DNA of 64,000 nt, taken from Microbacterium indicum DSM 19969 (GTDB taxonomy: Bacteria > Actinomycetota > Actinomycetes > Actinomycetales > Microbacteriaceae). The notes under the pieces were generated by a model. That model had not been told where the DNA came from, made no database searches, and saw nothing but the letters and a program-made list of their open reading frames with translations. The stretch lies in NCBI RefSeq assembly GCF_000422385.1, contig NZ_AULR01000003.1:186001-250000 (forward strand), read 5' to 3'. The translations under genes were made by a program, and so were the position numbers. Shown here piece by piece: positions 18,846-27,706 of this stretch (its first letter is position 1; each line of letters begins with the position of its first letter).

Positions 18846-20381
18846 ATGTCCGAATCCAGGAAAGCCGGCGTGACCTACACCCGGGCAGACGACGGGTACT
18901 TCGAGAAGCGCCGCCTCAAGCGCAGCGCCGGGGTGTGGGGGCTCTGGGCCCTCGCCGTCGCGGCCGTGATCTCGGGCGACTTCTCGGGGTGGACCTTCGG
19001 CATCGACTTCGCGGGCTTCGGCGGCATGCTCATCGCCTTCGTCGTCCTGACCGTCATGTACTACGGCCTCACCTTCTCGATCGGCGAGATGGCCGCCGCG
19101 ATGCCGCACACGGGAGGCGCGTACTCGTTCGCGCGATCCGCGATGGGCCCGTGGGGCGGCCTCGCGACGGGCCTCGCCGAGACGATCGAGTACGTCGCGA
19201 CGACCGCCGTCGTCGTGTACTTCTCGGCGAGCTACGCCGACGCCGTGACGAGCGAGCTCCTCGGCATCAGCCTCCCGGGCCCCGTGTGGTGGGCCCTCCT
19301 CTACGCCGTGTTCGTGGCGCTCAACGCGGCGGGCGCGAACGTGTCGTTCGGCTTCGCGATCGTCGTCTCGATCATCTCGATCGGCATCCTCGTCGTCTTC
19401 GGCGTCATGACGCTCCTGACCGGCGCGTTCTCGTGGGACGCGCTGTGGGACATGGTCCCGAACGCCGACGCCGTCGGCGCGTCGACCTTCCTGCCCGAGG
19501 GGATCATGCCCGTCCTGTTCGCGCTGCCCTTCGCGATGTGGTTCTTCCTCGGCATCGAGGAGCTCCCCCTCGCGGCCGAGGAGGCGCACGCGCCCGAGCG
19601 CGACATCCCGCGCGCCGGCCTCTGGGCCCGCGGGACGCTCATCGTGACGGGCCTCATCGTCCTGATCTTCAACACGGGCGTCCTCGGCGCCGACGCGACC
19701 GGCGTCTCCGAGGAGCCGCTGCTCGACGGCTTCCGCGCGATGGTGGGTGATCAGGCCGCCGCCGTCCTGGCGCTCCTCGCCCTCATCGGCCTCCTCGCGT
19801 CGCTCATGGGGATCATGTTCGCGTACGGCCGCAACATGTACTCGCTCTCGCGTGCCGGCTACTACCCGAAGGTCCTCTCGGTGACGGGCAGGCGGCAGAC
19901 GCCGTGGGCGGCCCTCGTGTTCGGCGCCGTCATCGGGTTCGTCGCGCTCGTCGTCGTCGACGCGATGGGCGGGTCGTCGAGCCCCGCCGGCGCGATCGTG
20001 CTGAACATCGCCTGCTGGGGCGCCGTAGTCTCGTACTTCCTGCAGATGGTCTCGTTCATCGTGCTGCGGAAGCGCTTCCCGAACGCCGCGCGGCCCTACC
20101 GGTCGCCGTGGGGCCTCTTCGGGGCGTACTCCGCCGCGATCATCTCGGCCGCGGTCTTCGTCGGCTTCCTCCTCAACCCCGCCTACCTCCCGGCCATCGC
20201 CGCGATCATCGTGGTCTACGTCGTGATCTTCGTCGCGTTCGCCCTCTACGGCCGCCACCACCTCGTGCTCTCGCCCGAGGAGGAGTACGCGATGTCCGGC
20301 GGGCTTCACGGCGAGGCGCCCGCCGAGCCCGAAGCGGCCGCGACCGGCGCGCGAAACACCGCCGCAACGCAGGGCAGCTAG
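18846..20381 (+). CDS. eat: Ethanolamine permease (APC superfamily, EAT type)
   Basis: 511 residues, about 12 membrane segments. Start 18846 follows GAAGGGG. The N-terminal part YFEKRRLKRSAGVWGLWALA then VAAVISGDFSGWTFGIDFAG, and GGAYSFARSAMGPWGGLATG, are close to the ethanolamine permease pattern. WFFLGIEELPLAAEE in the middle is also typical. It imports ethanolamine across the inner membrane for the kinase/phospho-lyase pair upstream. The hydrophilic C-terminal tail is rich in Ala and Glu. The 3' end contains the upstream control box of the next gene. Confidence 0.85.
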   Translation: MSESRKAGVTYTRADDGYFEKRRLKRSAGVWGLWALAVAAVISGDFSGWTFGIDFAGFGGMLIAFVVLTVMYYGLTFSIGEMAAAMPHTGGAYSFARSAMGPWGGLATGLAETIEYVATTAVVVYFSASYADAVTSELLGISLPGPVWWALLYAVFVALNAAGANVSFGFAIVVSIISIGILVVFGVMTLLTGAFSWDALWDMVPNADAVGASTFLPEGIMPVLFALPFAMWFFLGIEELPLAAEEAHAPERDIPRAGLWARGTLIVTGLIVLIFNTGVLGADATGVSEEPLLDGFRAMVGDQAAAVLALLALIGLLASLMGIMFAYGRNMYSLSRAGYYPKVLSVTGRRQTPWAALVFGAVIGFVALVVVDAMGGSSSPAGAIVLNIACWGAVVSYFLQMVSFIVLRKRFPNAARPYRSPWGLFGAYSAAIISAAVFVGFLLNPAYLPAIAAIIVVYVVIFVAFALYGRHHLVLSPEEEYAMSGGLHGEAPAEPEAAATGARNTAATQGS

Positions 20382-20384
20382 CGT
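20353..20384 (+). promoter_or_regulatory. GlnR-like box and -10 of the NCS2 permease
   Basis: GAAAC (20353-20357), 6 nt, GCAAC (20364-20368), 10 nt, then TAGCGT (20379-20384), 8 nt before the ATG at 20393. The box overlaps the -35 position and lies inside the 3' end of the ethanolamine permease gene. The architecture recurs at four other promoters of this window. Confidence 0.6.
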
Positions 20385-20392
20385 TCCGGCCC

Positions 20393-21907
20393 ATGAGCAC
20401 CACCGAGCGCCCCTCACGCGACAGCAACACCGTCGATTCGATCCCGCCGCTCGCGCGGCTGTTCCCCCTCGGGCTGCAGCACGTGCTCGCGATGTACGCG
20501 GGAGCCGTCGCGGTGCCGCTGATCGTGGGAGGGGCGTTCGGGTACTCGGGCGCCGACCTCGCGTTCCTCATCAGCGCCGACCTCTTCGTCGCGGGACTCG
20601 CGACGATCCTGCAGTCGGTCGGGTTCTGGCGCTTCGGCGTGCGCCTGCCGCTCATGCAGGGCGTCACGTTCGCGGCCGTCGGGCCCATGATCGCGATCGG
20701 GCAGAGCTACCCGATCACGGCCGTCTTCGGGGCGACGATCGCGTGCGGCGTCTTCATGGTCATCGCGGCCCCGTTCTTCTCGCAGCTGCTGCGCTTCTTC
20801 CCGCCGATCGTGACGGGCACCGTGATCCTCATCATCGGCCTGACGCTCATGGGCGTCGCCGCCGGGTGGATCACGACGGGGACGGAGGACGGATCCGCGA
20901 CCCCCGTGAGCCTGTCGTTCGCCGCCGGAACGCTCCTGCTCATCGTCCTCGTCGAGCGCTTCGCGCCGCGCGCCCTCGCCCGCGTCTCGGTCCTGCTGGG
21001 CCTCGTCGTCGGCACCGTCGCGGCGCTCTTCGTCCCCGGTATGGTCGACTGGTCGGGCGTCGCGGACGCCGCGTGGTTCGGCCTCGCGACGCCGTTCCAC
21101 TTCGGCGCCCCGACCTTCGAGGTCGTCCCGATCGTGTCGATGATCATCGTGGGCCTCGTGATCATGACCGAGACGACGGGCGACATGATCGCGGTCGGCG
21201 AGATCGTCGACAAGCCCGTCGGGCGGCGCCAGCTCGCCGACGGCCTGCGCGCCGATGGCCTCGGCACGATCCTCGGCGGCCTGTTCAACACGTTCCCGTA
21301 CACGGCGTTCGCGCAGAACGTCGGCCTCGTCTCGCTCACGGGCGTGCGCTCGCGCTTCGTCGCGACGGCCGCGGGCGTGATCCTCGTGATCCTGGGCCTC
21401 CTGCCCAAGGTGTCGGCGATCGTCGAGGGCGTCCCCCGCGCGGTGCTCGGCGGCGCCGGGATCGCGCTCTTCGGCATGGTCGCGGCGAGCGGCATCCGCA
21501 CCCTCTCGAAGGTGAAGTTCGACAACCGCAACATCCTCGTCGTCGCGCTGTCGGTCGGCATCGCGCTGCTGCCCACCGTGAGCCCCGACATCTACGCGCA
21601 GATGCCCGACTGGTTCCAGCTGATCTTCGACTCGGGGATCTCGGCGGGCGCGATCGCGGCGATCCTCCTGAACCTCCTGCTCGGCGGCGCGGGCGCGAAG
21701 AAGCGCTTCGGGAAGGATCCGGCCGTCCCGACCTACGACGGCATGCGCGGGCCAGCCCCGGCCGCGCTGGTGCACCCCGAGGCGACGGGCACGGGCCTCA
21801 TCCCGGTCCAGATGCTCGACGACCACGGCGAACCGCTCGACCTCGTCGACGCCGACGGCAGGCCCGTCGCGGCCCACGTCGTGATCCCGGAGAAGGACGC
21901 GCCGTAG
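20393..21907 (+). CDS. NCS2 purine permease, urate/xanthine type
   Basis: 504 residues and 13-14 membrane segments of the nucleobase-ascorbate transporter family. Markers are LGLQHVLAMYAGAVAVPLIVG at the N-terminus, MQGVTFAAVGPMIAIG in helix 3, and the signature region TETTGDMIAVGEIV through GTILGGLFNTFPYTAFAQNVGL. The helix-10 sequence and length are those of urate/xanthine rather than uracil carriers. The promoter carries the same control box as the urate hydroxylase operon, which supports a role in urate or xanthine import. It ends convergent to the ROK gene, separated by a palindromic repeat. Confidence 0.88.
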   Translation: MSTTERPSRDSNTVDSIPPLARLFPLGLQHVLAMYAGAVAVPLIVGGAFGYSGADLAFLISADLFVAGLATILQSVGFWRFGVRLPLMQGVTFAAVGPMIAIGQSYPITAVFGATIACGVFMVIAAPFFSQLLRFFPPIVTGTVILIIGLTLMGVAAGWITTGTEDGSATPVSLSFAAGTLLLIVLVERFAPRALARVSVLLGLVVGTVAALFVPGMVDWSGVADAAWFGLATPFHFGAPTFEVVPIVSMIIVGLVIMTETTGDMIAVGEIVDKPVGRRQLADGLRADGLGTILGGLFNTFPYTAFAQNVGLVSLTGVRSRFVATAAGVILVILGLLPKVSAIVEGVPRAVLGGAGIALFGMVAASGIRTLSKVKFDNRNILVVALSVGIALLPTVSPDIYAQMPDWFQLIFDSGISAGAIAAILLNLLLGGAGAKKRFGKDPAVPTYDGMRGPAPAALVHPEATGTGLIPVQMLDDHGEPLDLVDADGRPVAAHVVIPEKDAP

Positions 21908-21921
21908 GCCCCGGCCCCGAC

Positions 21922-21992
21922 GCTCTGACGATGTGCCGGCTCCCGCCGAGACGGGGCCCGGATCGTCAGGGCCTCGCGCGATCGTCAGAGTC
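21922..21992. repeat. Palindromic repeat, family R1, copy 1
   Basis: Half-sites: CTCTGACGAT (21923-21932) facing ATCGTCAGGG (21962-21971), then a second same-direction ATCGTCAGAGTC (21981-21992). The same order and nearly the same spacing occurs at 60144-60214. It sits between convergent genes and contains the ROK stop codon (21985-21987). It may act as a bidirectional terminator or a REP-type element. Confidence 0.75.
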
Positions 21993-23205
21993 TCAGCGAC
22001 GCGGGATCCGCGAGGAGCGGCGCGAAGGCGAGCTCGGCCGGGCCGATCTGCATGAGCTGTGATCGCATGCGCGAGCGCTCGAGGCGGATCTGGCGGCCCT
22101 CGGATCCCATGGGCTGCACCGTGACGGCGTCGGAGAGCCGCTCGCGGCTCGTCGAGAGCAGCACGCCGAGGTAGCCCGCGAGGACGACGGTCTGCGGTGC
22201 GAACGCGTTGACGAAGTTCGTGAGCGCCGTCGAGAGCAGGTCGACCTGCCGCTCGAGCTCGGCCGTGATCCGGGCGTCGCGCATGACGCCGAGCTCGATG
22301 TCGAGCTCGTCCTCGTCGAGCTTCTTCCTGCCCAGCATGTCGAGGACGCGGTTCGGGGTGACTTCGGCCGCGAGGCAGCCGCGGCGGCCGCACTCGCACC
22401 GCGCGCCGCCCGGGTTGACGACCGTGTGGCCCAGCTCGCCCGCGAACCCGTTCGTGCCGCGCAGGAGGTTGCCGTCGAAGATGAGCCCGCCGCCGATCCC
22501 GTGCCGGGACCCCGACAGGTAGAGCATGTTGTCGATGCCGCGGCCCATGCCGAACCGCGCCTCCGCGAACGCGCCGACGCCCGCGAGGTTGCCGACCGAC
22601 GTCGGCACGCCGAGGGCGTTCGTGAGCCGCGCCGCGATGCCCTCGCGCTTCCAGCCGAGCGACGGCGCGACGAGGACGAGGCCGGACGGATCCACGAGCC
22701 CCGGCACCGCGAGGCCCGCGCCGACGAGGCGGTAGTGGCGTTCGATGTCGGCGCGCATGCCGTCGACGAGCGAGGCCGCGATGGACGCGAACCGGCGCGG
22801 GCTCGGCGCCGACGCGAGGTCGTGCCGCACGCGCGAGTGCACGGCGCCGCCGAGGCCCACGAGGCCGAGCTGCACGCCGTCGGGCTCGACCGAGATGCTC
22901 AGCGCGACGACGCTGTCGTCGGCCTCGACGCGCACCGAAGGACGCCCGACGCGGCCCGTCGGCGCCGAGGACGTCTCGCGCACGAGCCCGAGCTCGAGCA
23001 GCTCGGCCACGAGCGCCGCGACGGTCGAGCGGTTGAGGCCGACGGCCTCGCCGATCGCGGCGCGCGAGAGCGCCCCCTCGGAGTGCACGAGCCGCAGCAC
23101 CGTCGAGAGGTTCTGCTGGCGCACCTGGTCGTTCGCGGATCGGGCCCCGAGGGTGCGCGGCGGCTCAGACGCCCATGGCGCCTGCGGAGCGGCGGACTCG
23201 GGCAT
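21985..23205 (-). CDS. ROK family repressor of the adjacent sugar ABC system
   Basis: 406 residues from ATG 23205, two codons or more shorter than the TTG alternative at 23214; the ATG lies 1 nt after the ATPase stop (TGAGATG), so translation is coupled. N-terminal winged helix (residues 25-90, LSRAAIGEAVGLNRSTVAALVAEL), then a ROK domain with GIGGGLIFDGNLLRGTNGFAGELGH and the zinc cluster CECGRRGC. XylR/NagC-like. Its stop codon is provided by the R1 palindromic repeat. It probably controls the divergent ABC promoters near 24.8 kb. Confidence 0.88.
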   Translation of the reverse strand: MPESAAPQAPWASEPPRTLGARSANDQVRQQNLSTVLRLVHSEGALSRAAIGEAVGLNRSTVAALVAELLELGLVRETSSAPTGRVGRPSVRVEADDSVVALSISVEPDGVQLGLVGLGGAVHSRVRHDLASAPSPRRFASIAASLVDGMRADIERHYRLVGAGLAVPGLVDPSGLVLVAPSLGWKREGIAARLTNALGVPTSVGNLAGVGAFAEARFGMGRGIDNMLYLSGSRHGIGGGLIFDGNLLRGTNGFAGELGHTVVNPGGARCECGRRGCLAAEVTPNRVLDMLGRKKLDEDELDIELGVMRDARITAELERQVDLLSTALTNFVNAFAPQTVVLAGYLGVLLSTSRERLSDAVTVQPMGSEGRQIRLERSRMRSQLMQIGPAELAFAPLLADPASLRL

Positions 23206-23206
23206 C

Positions 23207-24742
23207 TCAGCCAACGCTACCCGCCGCTCCGATGAGGCTCATGAGCAGTTCCTGCGTGGCGTCGCGGCGCAGCGTCTCGCCCGTGATCCGGCCGCCCGCG
23301 ACGGCGTAGATCCGGTCGGAGAGGCCCAGGATCTCGGGCAGGTCGGACGAGATCACGACGATCCCCTTGCCCTGCGCCGCGAGCTCGTTGATGATCCCGT
23401 AGATCTCGTAGCGCGCGCCCACGTCGATGCCGCGCGTCGGTTCGTCGAGGATGATCACGTCGGCGCTCGTGAAGAGCCACTTGGCGAGGACGATCTTCTG
23501 CTGGTTGCCGCCCGAGAGGCTGCCCGTGACGGCCCGGACCGACGGCGCCTTGATGTTCATCTTGTACCGGTAGGCGTCGGCCACCTTGTGCTCGCGCAGC
23601 TCGTCGACGAGTCCGACTCGGGTGAGGCGCTCGAGCGCCGCCGCCGACACGTTCTTCTGGATGTCGCCGATGAGGTTGAGGCCCAGGCGCCGCCTGTCCT
23701 CCGTCGCGTAGGCGAGCCCGTGGCGGATCGCGTCGTCGATCGTGCGCAGCCGCACCTCGACCCCGTTCTTGAACACGCGGCCCGACGCCGAGGATCCGTA
23801 CGAGCGGCCGAAGAGGCTCAGCGCGAGCTCGGTGCGGCCGGCCCCGACGAGCCCCGCGAGGCCCACGATCTCTCCCGCCCGCACCGAGATGTCGGCGTGG
23901 TCGACCACGACGCGGTCGTGATCCGAGGGGTGCCGCACCGTCCACCCCTCGACCCGGAGGAGCTCCTCGCCGATGTCGCGCTCGCGCGGCGGGAAGAGGC
24001 TCGCGATGTCGCGGCCGACCATGGCGCGGATGATCCGCCCCTCGCTGCGATCGGCGTCGTCGCGCCGGATCGTGTCGGCCGTGCGCCCATCGCGCAGCAC
24101 CGTGATCGTGTCGGCGAGATCCAGGACCTCGCGGAGCTTGTGCGAGATCACGATGCAGGTCATGCCCTGGTCGCGCAGGTGGCGCACGAGGGCGATGAGG
24201 CGGTCGGAGTCGGCGCCGCCGAGCGCCGCCGTCGGCTCGTCGAGGATCAGCAGGCGCACGGGCTTCGCGAGCGCCTTCGCGATCTCGACGAGCTGCTGCT
24301 GGCCGATCCCGAGGTCGCGCACCTTCGTCGCGGGGCTCTCGGAGAGCCCGACGCGCTCGAGGAGCTCGGCGGCGTGCTGGTTCGTGCGCTCCCAGTCGAT
24401 GACGCCCATTCGGGTGATCTCGGACCCCAGGTGGATGTTCTCCGCGATCGACAGGTGGGGGACGAGCGAGAGCTCCTGGTGGATGATCGCGATGCCCGCG
24501 CGCTCGCTGTCGGGCACGGACCGGAAGGCCACGGTACGGCCGTCGAACTCGAGGGAACCCTCGTACGACGACGCGGGGTGGACGCCCGAGAGGACGTTCA
24601 TGAGCGTCGACTTCCCGGCGCCGTTCTCGCCGCAGATCGCGTGGATCTCGCCGCGCTCGACGGCGAGCGACACGTCGGCGAGCGCGGGGATCCCGTGGAA
24701 GGCCTTCGTGACCCCGCGCGTGCGGAGGATGGGATCGGGCAA
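23207..24742 (-). CDS. Sugar ABC transporter ATPase (duplicated nucleotide-binding domains), paralogue of 26159
   Basis: 511 residues. The TTG start at 24742 is chosen for AGAGAGG seven bases upstream; the frame remains open further but that DNA is the promoter region. Domain 1 has GENGAGKST, LGIGQQQLVEIAKAL and ILDEPTAAL; domain 2 has the degenerate Walker A GLVGAGRTE, LSGGNQQKIVLAKWL and ILDEPTRGID. This is the XylG/MmsA/RbsA type of CUT2 importers. There is no permease on this side; it may serve the permease at 27.7 kb as an alternative motor or a distant transporter. Co-transcribed with the ROK gene. Confidence 0.88.
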   Translation of the reverse strand: MPDPILRTRGVTKAFHGIPALADVSLAVERGEIHAICGENGAGKSTLMNVLSGVHPASSYEGSLEFDGRTVAFRSVPDSERAGIAIIHQELSLVPHLSIAENIHLGSEITRMGVIDWERTNQHAAELLERVGLSESPATKVRDLGIGQQQLVEIAKALAKPVRLLILDEPTAALGGADSDRLIALVRHLRDQGMTCIVISHKLREVLDLADTITVLRDGRTADTIRRDDADRSEGRIIRAMVGRDIASLFPPRERDIGEELLRVEGWTVRHPSDHDRVVVDHADISVRAGEIVGLAGLVGAGRTELALSLFGRSYGSSASGRVFKNGVEVRLRTIDDAIRHGLAYATEDRRRLGLNLIGDIQKNVSAAALERLTRVGLVDELREHKVADAYRYKMNIKAPSVRAVTGSLSGGNQQKIVLAKWLFTSADVIILDEPTRGIDVGARYEIYGIINELAAQGKGIVVISSDLPEILGLSDRIYAVAGGRITGETLRRDATQELLMSLIGAAGSVG

Positions 24743-24794
24743 TCGCGTTCCTCTCTGAACGGCGGGCGACGAGTAGACGATACGCGATTGTAAT

Positions 24795-24823
24795 TTGTCC
24801 GCAGGCCCCGCAATATGTAATCT
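24795..24823 (+). promoter_or_regulatory. Promoter of the sugar ABC operon with candidate ROK operator
   Basis: TTGTCC (24795-24800), 17 nt, TAATCT (24818-24823). The region GATTGTAATTTG (from 24786) and CAATATGTAATC (to 24822) forms an AT-rich imperfect inverted repeat over the promoter, the expected place and base composition for a ROK operator. It would also cover the divergent ATPase-ROK promoter. Confidence 0.6.
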
Positions 24824-24927
24824 TCCACACGGCGGATCCCTTCCGCACCCGACAGAGCAGTCACCCGACGCCTTCACCCGAGGCGTCGCCAGGGGGATCG
24901 CTCGCACTCAATGAAGAGGACACAGCA

Positions 24928-26076
24928 ATGAAGCGAACCAGCATGCGCATCGCGGCCGTCACCGGCGCCGTGGCGCTCGGCCTCAGCCTCGCGGCCTGCT
25001 CGGGCAGCAGCTCGGACGGCGGCTCGGACGGCGCGGCCGCCGAGGACATCACCGTCGGCGTCGCGATGCCGACCGAGACGAGCGAGCGGTGGATCGCCGA
25101 CGGCGACGCCGTGCAGTCGCAGCTCGAGGACGCCGGCTACGACGTCGACCTCCAGTTCGCCAACGACGACATCCCCACGCAGCAGCAGCAGATCGAGCAG
25201 ATGGTCACGAACGGCGCCGACATCCTCGTCGTCGCGTCGATCGACGGCACGGCGCTCGCGAGCCAGCTCGAGGCGGCCAAGGAGAAGGGGATCCCCGTGA
25301 TCGCCTACGACCGCCTCATCAACGGAACCGACGCCGTCGACTTCTACGTGACGTTCGACAACTACCAGGTCGGCGTGCAGCAGGCGCAGTCGCTGCTCCG
25401 CGGCCTCGGCTACCTCGACGAGAACTACGAGGAGACGGGCCTGACCGACGAGAAGGTCATCGAGCTCTTCGGCGGATCGCCCGACGACAACAACGCGACG
25501 TTCTTCTGGAACGGCGCGATGGACACGCTCCAGCCCTACCTCGACGACGGCCGCCTCACGGTGGGCTCGGGCCAGACCGAGTTCGACCAGGCCGCGACGC
25601 TGCGCTGGGACCAGGCCACGGCCCAGAAGCGCATGGAAGACCTCATCACGTCGACCTACAGCGGCGGATCCGGCCAGCTCGACGGCGTGCTCTCGCCCTT
25701 CGACGGCATCTCGCGCGGCATCATCACGGCGCTGCAGAACGCGGGCTACGGCGACGACATCGAGGCCGGTCTCCCCGTCGTCAGCGGCCAGGACAGCGAG
25801 ATCGCCTCGGTCAAGCTGATCAACGACGGCGTGCAGTTCGCGTCGATCTTCAAGGACACGCGCTCGCTCGCGTCCGAGGCCGTCACGGCCGCGTCGGCGT
25901 ACGCCGAGGGCGACGAGCCCGAGGCCAACGACACCGAGTCGTACGACAACGGCAACAAGGTCGTCCCGTCGTTCCTGCTGCAGTCCGACATCGTCGTGCA
26001 GGACAACATCCAGTCGCTCCTCGTCGACTCGGGCTACTGGACCGAGGACGAGGTCGCGTCGGGCATCGCCGACTGA
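24928..26076 (+). CDS. Multiple-sugar binding lipoprotein (ChvE-like)
   Basis: 382 residues. SD GAAGAGGA precedes the ATG. Signal peptide and lipobox LAAC give lipidated Cys24. The mature protein has the periplasmic-binding-protein type 1 pattern: VGVAMPTETSERW, NDDIPTQQQQIEQMVTNGAD, then IDGTALASQLEAAKEKGIPV and AYDRLINGTDAVDFYVTFD. This is close to ChvE/XylF-type aldose-binding proteins, so arabinose, xylose, galactose or glucose are candidate ligands. First gene of binding protein-ATPase-permease. Confidence 0.92.
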   Translation: MKRTSMRIAAVTGAVALGLSLAACSGSSSDGGSDGAAAEDITVGVAMPTETSERWIADGDAVQSQLEDAGYDVDLQFANDDIPTQQQQIEQMVTNGADILVVASIDGTALASQLEAAKEKGIPVIAYDRLINGTDAVDFYVTFDNYQVGVQQAQSLLRGLGYLDENYEETGLTDEKVIELFGGSPDDNNATFFWNGAMDTLQPYLDDGRLTVGSGQTEFDQAATLRWDQATAQKRMEDLITSTYSGGSGQLDGVLSPFDGISRGIITALQNAGYGDDIEAGLPVVSGQDSEIASVKLINDGVQFASIFKDTRSLASEAVTAASAYAEGDEPEANDTESYDNGNKVVPSFLLQSDIVVQDNIQSLLVDSGYWTEDEVASGIAD

Positions 26077-26098
26077 CCCACCCCACCGTCGGCACGAC

Positions 26099-26132
26099 CC
26101 TCTCGGCCGCCCCTCACCGGGCGGCCGAGAGG
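26099..26132 (+). terminator. Intercistronic stem-loop after the binding-protein gene
   Basis: Perfect 14-bp arms (26099-26112 and 26119-26132) enclose a 6-nt loop CTCACC, with no T-run. It lies between the binding protein and the ATPase of the same operon. Such stem-loops usually stabilise or partially terminate the mRNA so that the binding protein is made in excess. Confidence 0.7.
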
Positions 26133-26158
26133 CGGCGTGCCGCTATGAAAGGAGAACG

Positions 26159-27706
26159 ATGTCTGACGCGATCCTCGAGATGCGCGACATCACGAAGGAC
26201 TTCCCCGGCGTCAAGGTGCTGAAGGGCGTCAACCTCAGCGTCGAGCGCGGGTCGATCCACGCGATCTGCGGCGAGAACGGCGCGGGCAAGTCGACGCTGA
26301 TGAAGGTGCTGTCGGGCGTGTACCCCCACGGCTCGTACGGCGGACAGATCCTGTTCGACGGCGAGGAGGCGAAGTACTCGTCGATCAGCGACTCCGAGAA
26401 GCACGGCATCGTGATCATCCACCAGGAGCTCGCCCTCATCCCCTACCTCTCGGTGGGCGAGAACATCTTCCTCGGCAACGAGCAGAAGTCCGGCGGCCTC
26501 GTCGACTGGAACCGCACCAACGTCGAGGCGATGAAGTACATGAAGCGCGTGGGGCTCGACGAGAACCCCACGACGCCCGTCGAGCAGCTCGGCGTCGGCA
26601 AGCAGCAGCTCATCGAGATCGCCAAGGCGATGACGAAGGACGTCAAGCTCCTCATCCTCGACGAGCCGACCGCCGCCCTCAACGACAACGACTCGGAGCA
26701 CCTGCTCGACCTCCTGCGCCAGCTGCGCAGCGAGGGGATCACGTGCATCATCATCAGCCACAAGCTCGGCGAGATCGTCGACATCGCCGACGAGACGACG
26801 ATCATCCGCGACGGCGAGTCGATCGAGACGATCGACATGTCGGAGCCCGACGCCACGCAGGAGCGGATCATCCGCGGCATGGTCGGGCGCTCGCTCGACA
26901 ACCGCTTCCCCGATCACGAACCCGAGATCGGCGAGGAGATCTTCCGCGTCGAGAACTGGTCCGTGCAGCACCCGACGCAGGCCGGCCGCACCGTCGTCGA
27001 CAACGCGTCGATCTCGGTCCGCGCGGGCGAGATCGTCGGCATCGCGGGCCTCATGGGCGCGGGCCGCACCGAGTTCATGATGAGCATCTTCGGCCGCTCG
27101 TACGGCCGGGACATCGAGGGCAAGGTCTTCCTGCACGGCAAGGAGATCCAGACCCGCACGGTGCAGGAGGCGATCGACAACCACATCGCCTACGTGTCCG
27201 AGGACCGCAAGCAGTACGGCCTCAACCTCGTCGCCGACACCCGCACGAACATCACGGGCGCGGCGCTCCGCAAGCTCGCCAACAAGGCCTCGTTCATCAA
27301 CGGCAACGAGGAGATCAAGGTCAGCGAGCAGTACCGGCAGAGCCTGCGCATCAAGACCCCCACCGTCATGCAGAACGTGGGCAACCTCTCCGGCGGCAAC
27401 CAGCAGAAGGTCGTCCTGTCGAAGTGGCTGTTCTCGGATCCCGAGGTCCTGATCCTCGACGAGCCGACGCGCGGCATCGACGTCGGAGCCAAGTACGAGA
27501 TCTACGAGATCATCAACCGCCTCGCCGACGAGGGCAAGGCCGTCATCGTCGTGTCGAGCGAGCTGCCCGAGCTGCTCGGCATCAGCGACCGCATCTACAC
27601 CCTCGCCTACGGCCGGATCACGGGGCAGATGCCCGCCGCCGAGGCCACCCAGGAGAACCTCATGAACCTCATGACCATCGAGAACGACAAGGAGGTCGCG
27701 GCGTGA
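26159..27706 (+). CDS. Sugar ABC transporter ATPase (MmsA/XylG type)
   Basis: 515 residues; SD AAAGGAGAACG. Two nucleotide-binding domains: GENGAGKST, LGVGKQQLIEIAKAM, ILDEPTAAL in the first; GLMGAGRTE, LSGGNQQKVVLSKWL, ILDEPTRGID in the second. It is clearly paralogous to the divergent ATPase at 23207-24742 (for example VDWNRTNVEAMKYMKRVGL against IDWERTNQHAAELLERVGL). It energises import through the permease that overlaps its stop by 4 nt. Confidence 0.94.
   Translation: MSDAILEMRDITKDFPGVKVLKGVNLSVERGSIHAICGENGAGKSTLMKVLSGVYPHGSYGGQILFDGEEAKYSSISDSEKHGIVIIHQELALIPYLSVGENIFLGNEQKSGGLVDWNRTNVEAMKYMKRVGLDENPTTPVEQLGVGKQQLIEIAKAMTKDVKLLILDEPTAALNDNDSEHLLDLLRQLRSEGITCIIISHKLGEIVDIADETTIIRDGESIETIDMSEPDATQERIIRGMVGRSLDNRFPDHEPEIGEEIFRVENWSVQHPTQAGRTVVDNASISVRAGEIVGIAGLMGAGRTEFMMSIFGRSYGRDIEGKVFLHGKEIQTRTVQEAIDNHIAYVSEDRKQYGLNLVADTRTNITGAALRKLANKASFINGNEEIKVSEQYRQSLRIKTPTVMQNVGNLSGGNQQKVVLSKWLFSDPEVLILDEPTRGIDVGAKYEIYEIINRLADEGKAVIVVSSELPELLGISDRIYTLAYGRITGQMPAAEATQENLMNLMTIENDKEVAA

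Noticed and set aside
23205..23219. Leaderless promoter for the second ROK gene (TAGCGT)
   Set aside because: The hexamer lies in the last codons of the co-directional ATPase gene and the ROK ATG is only 1 nt after that stop, so translational coupling explains expression.
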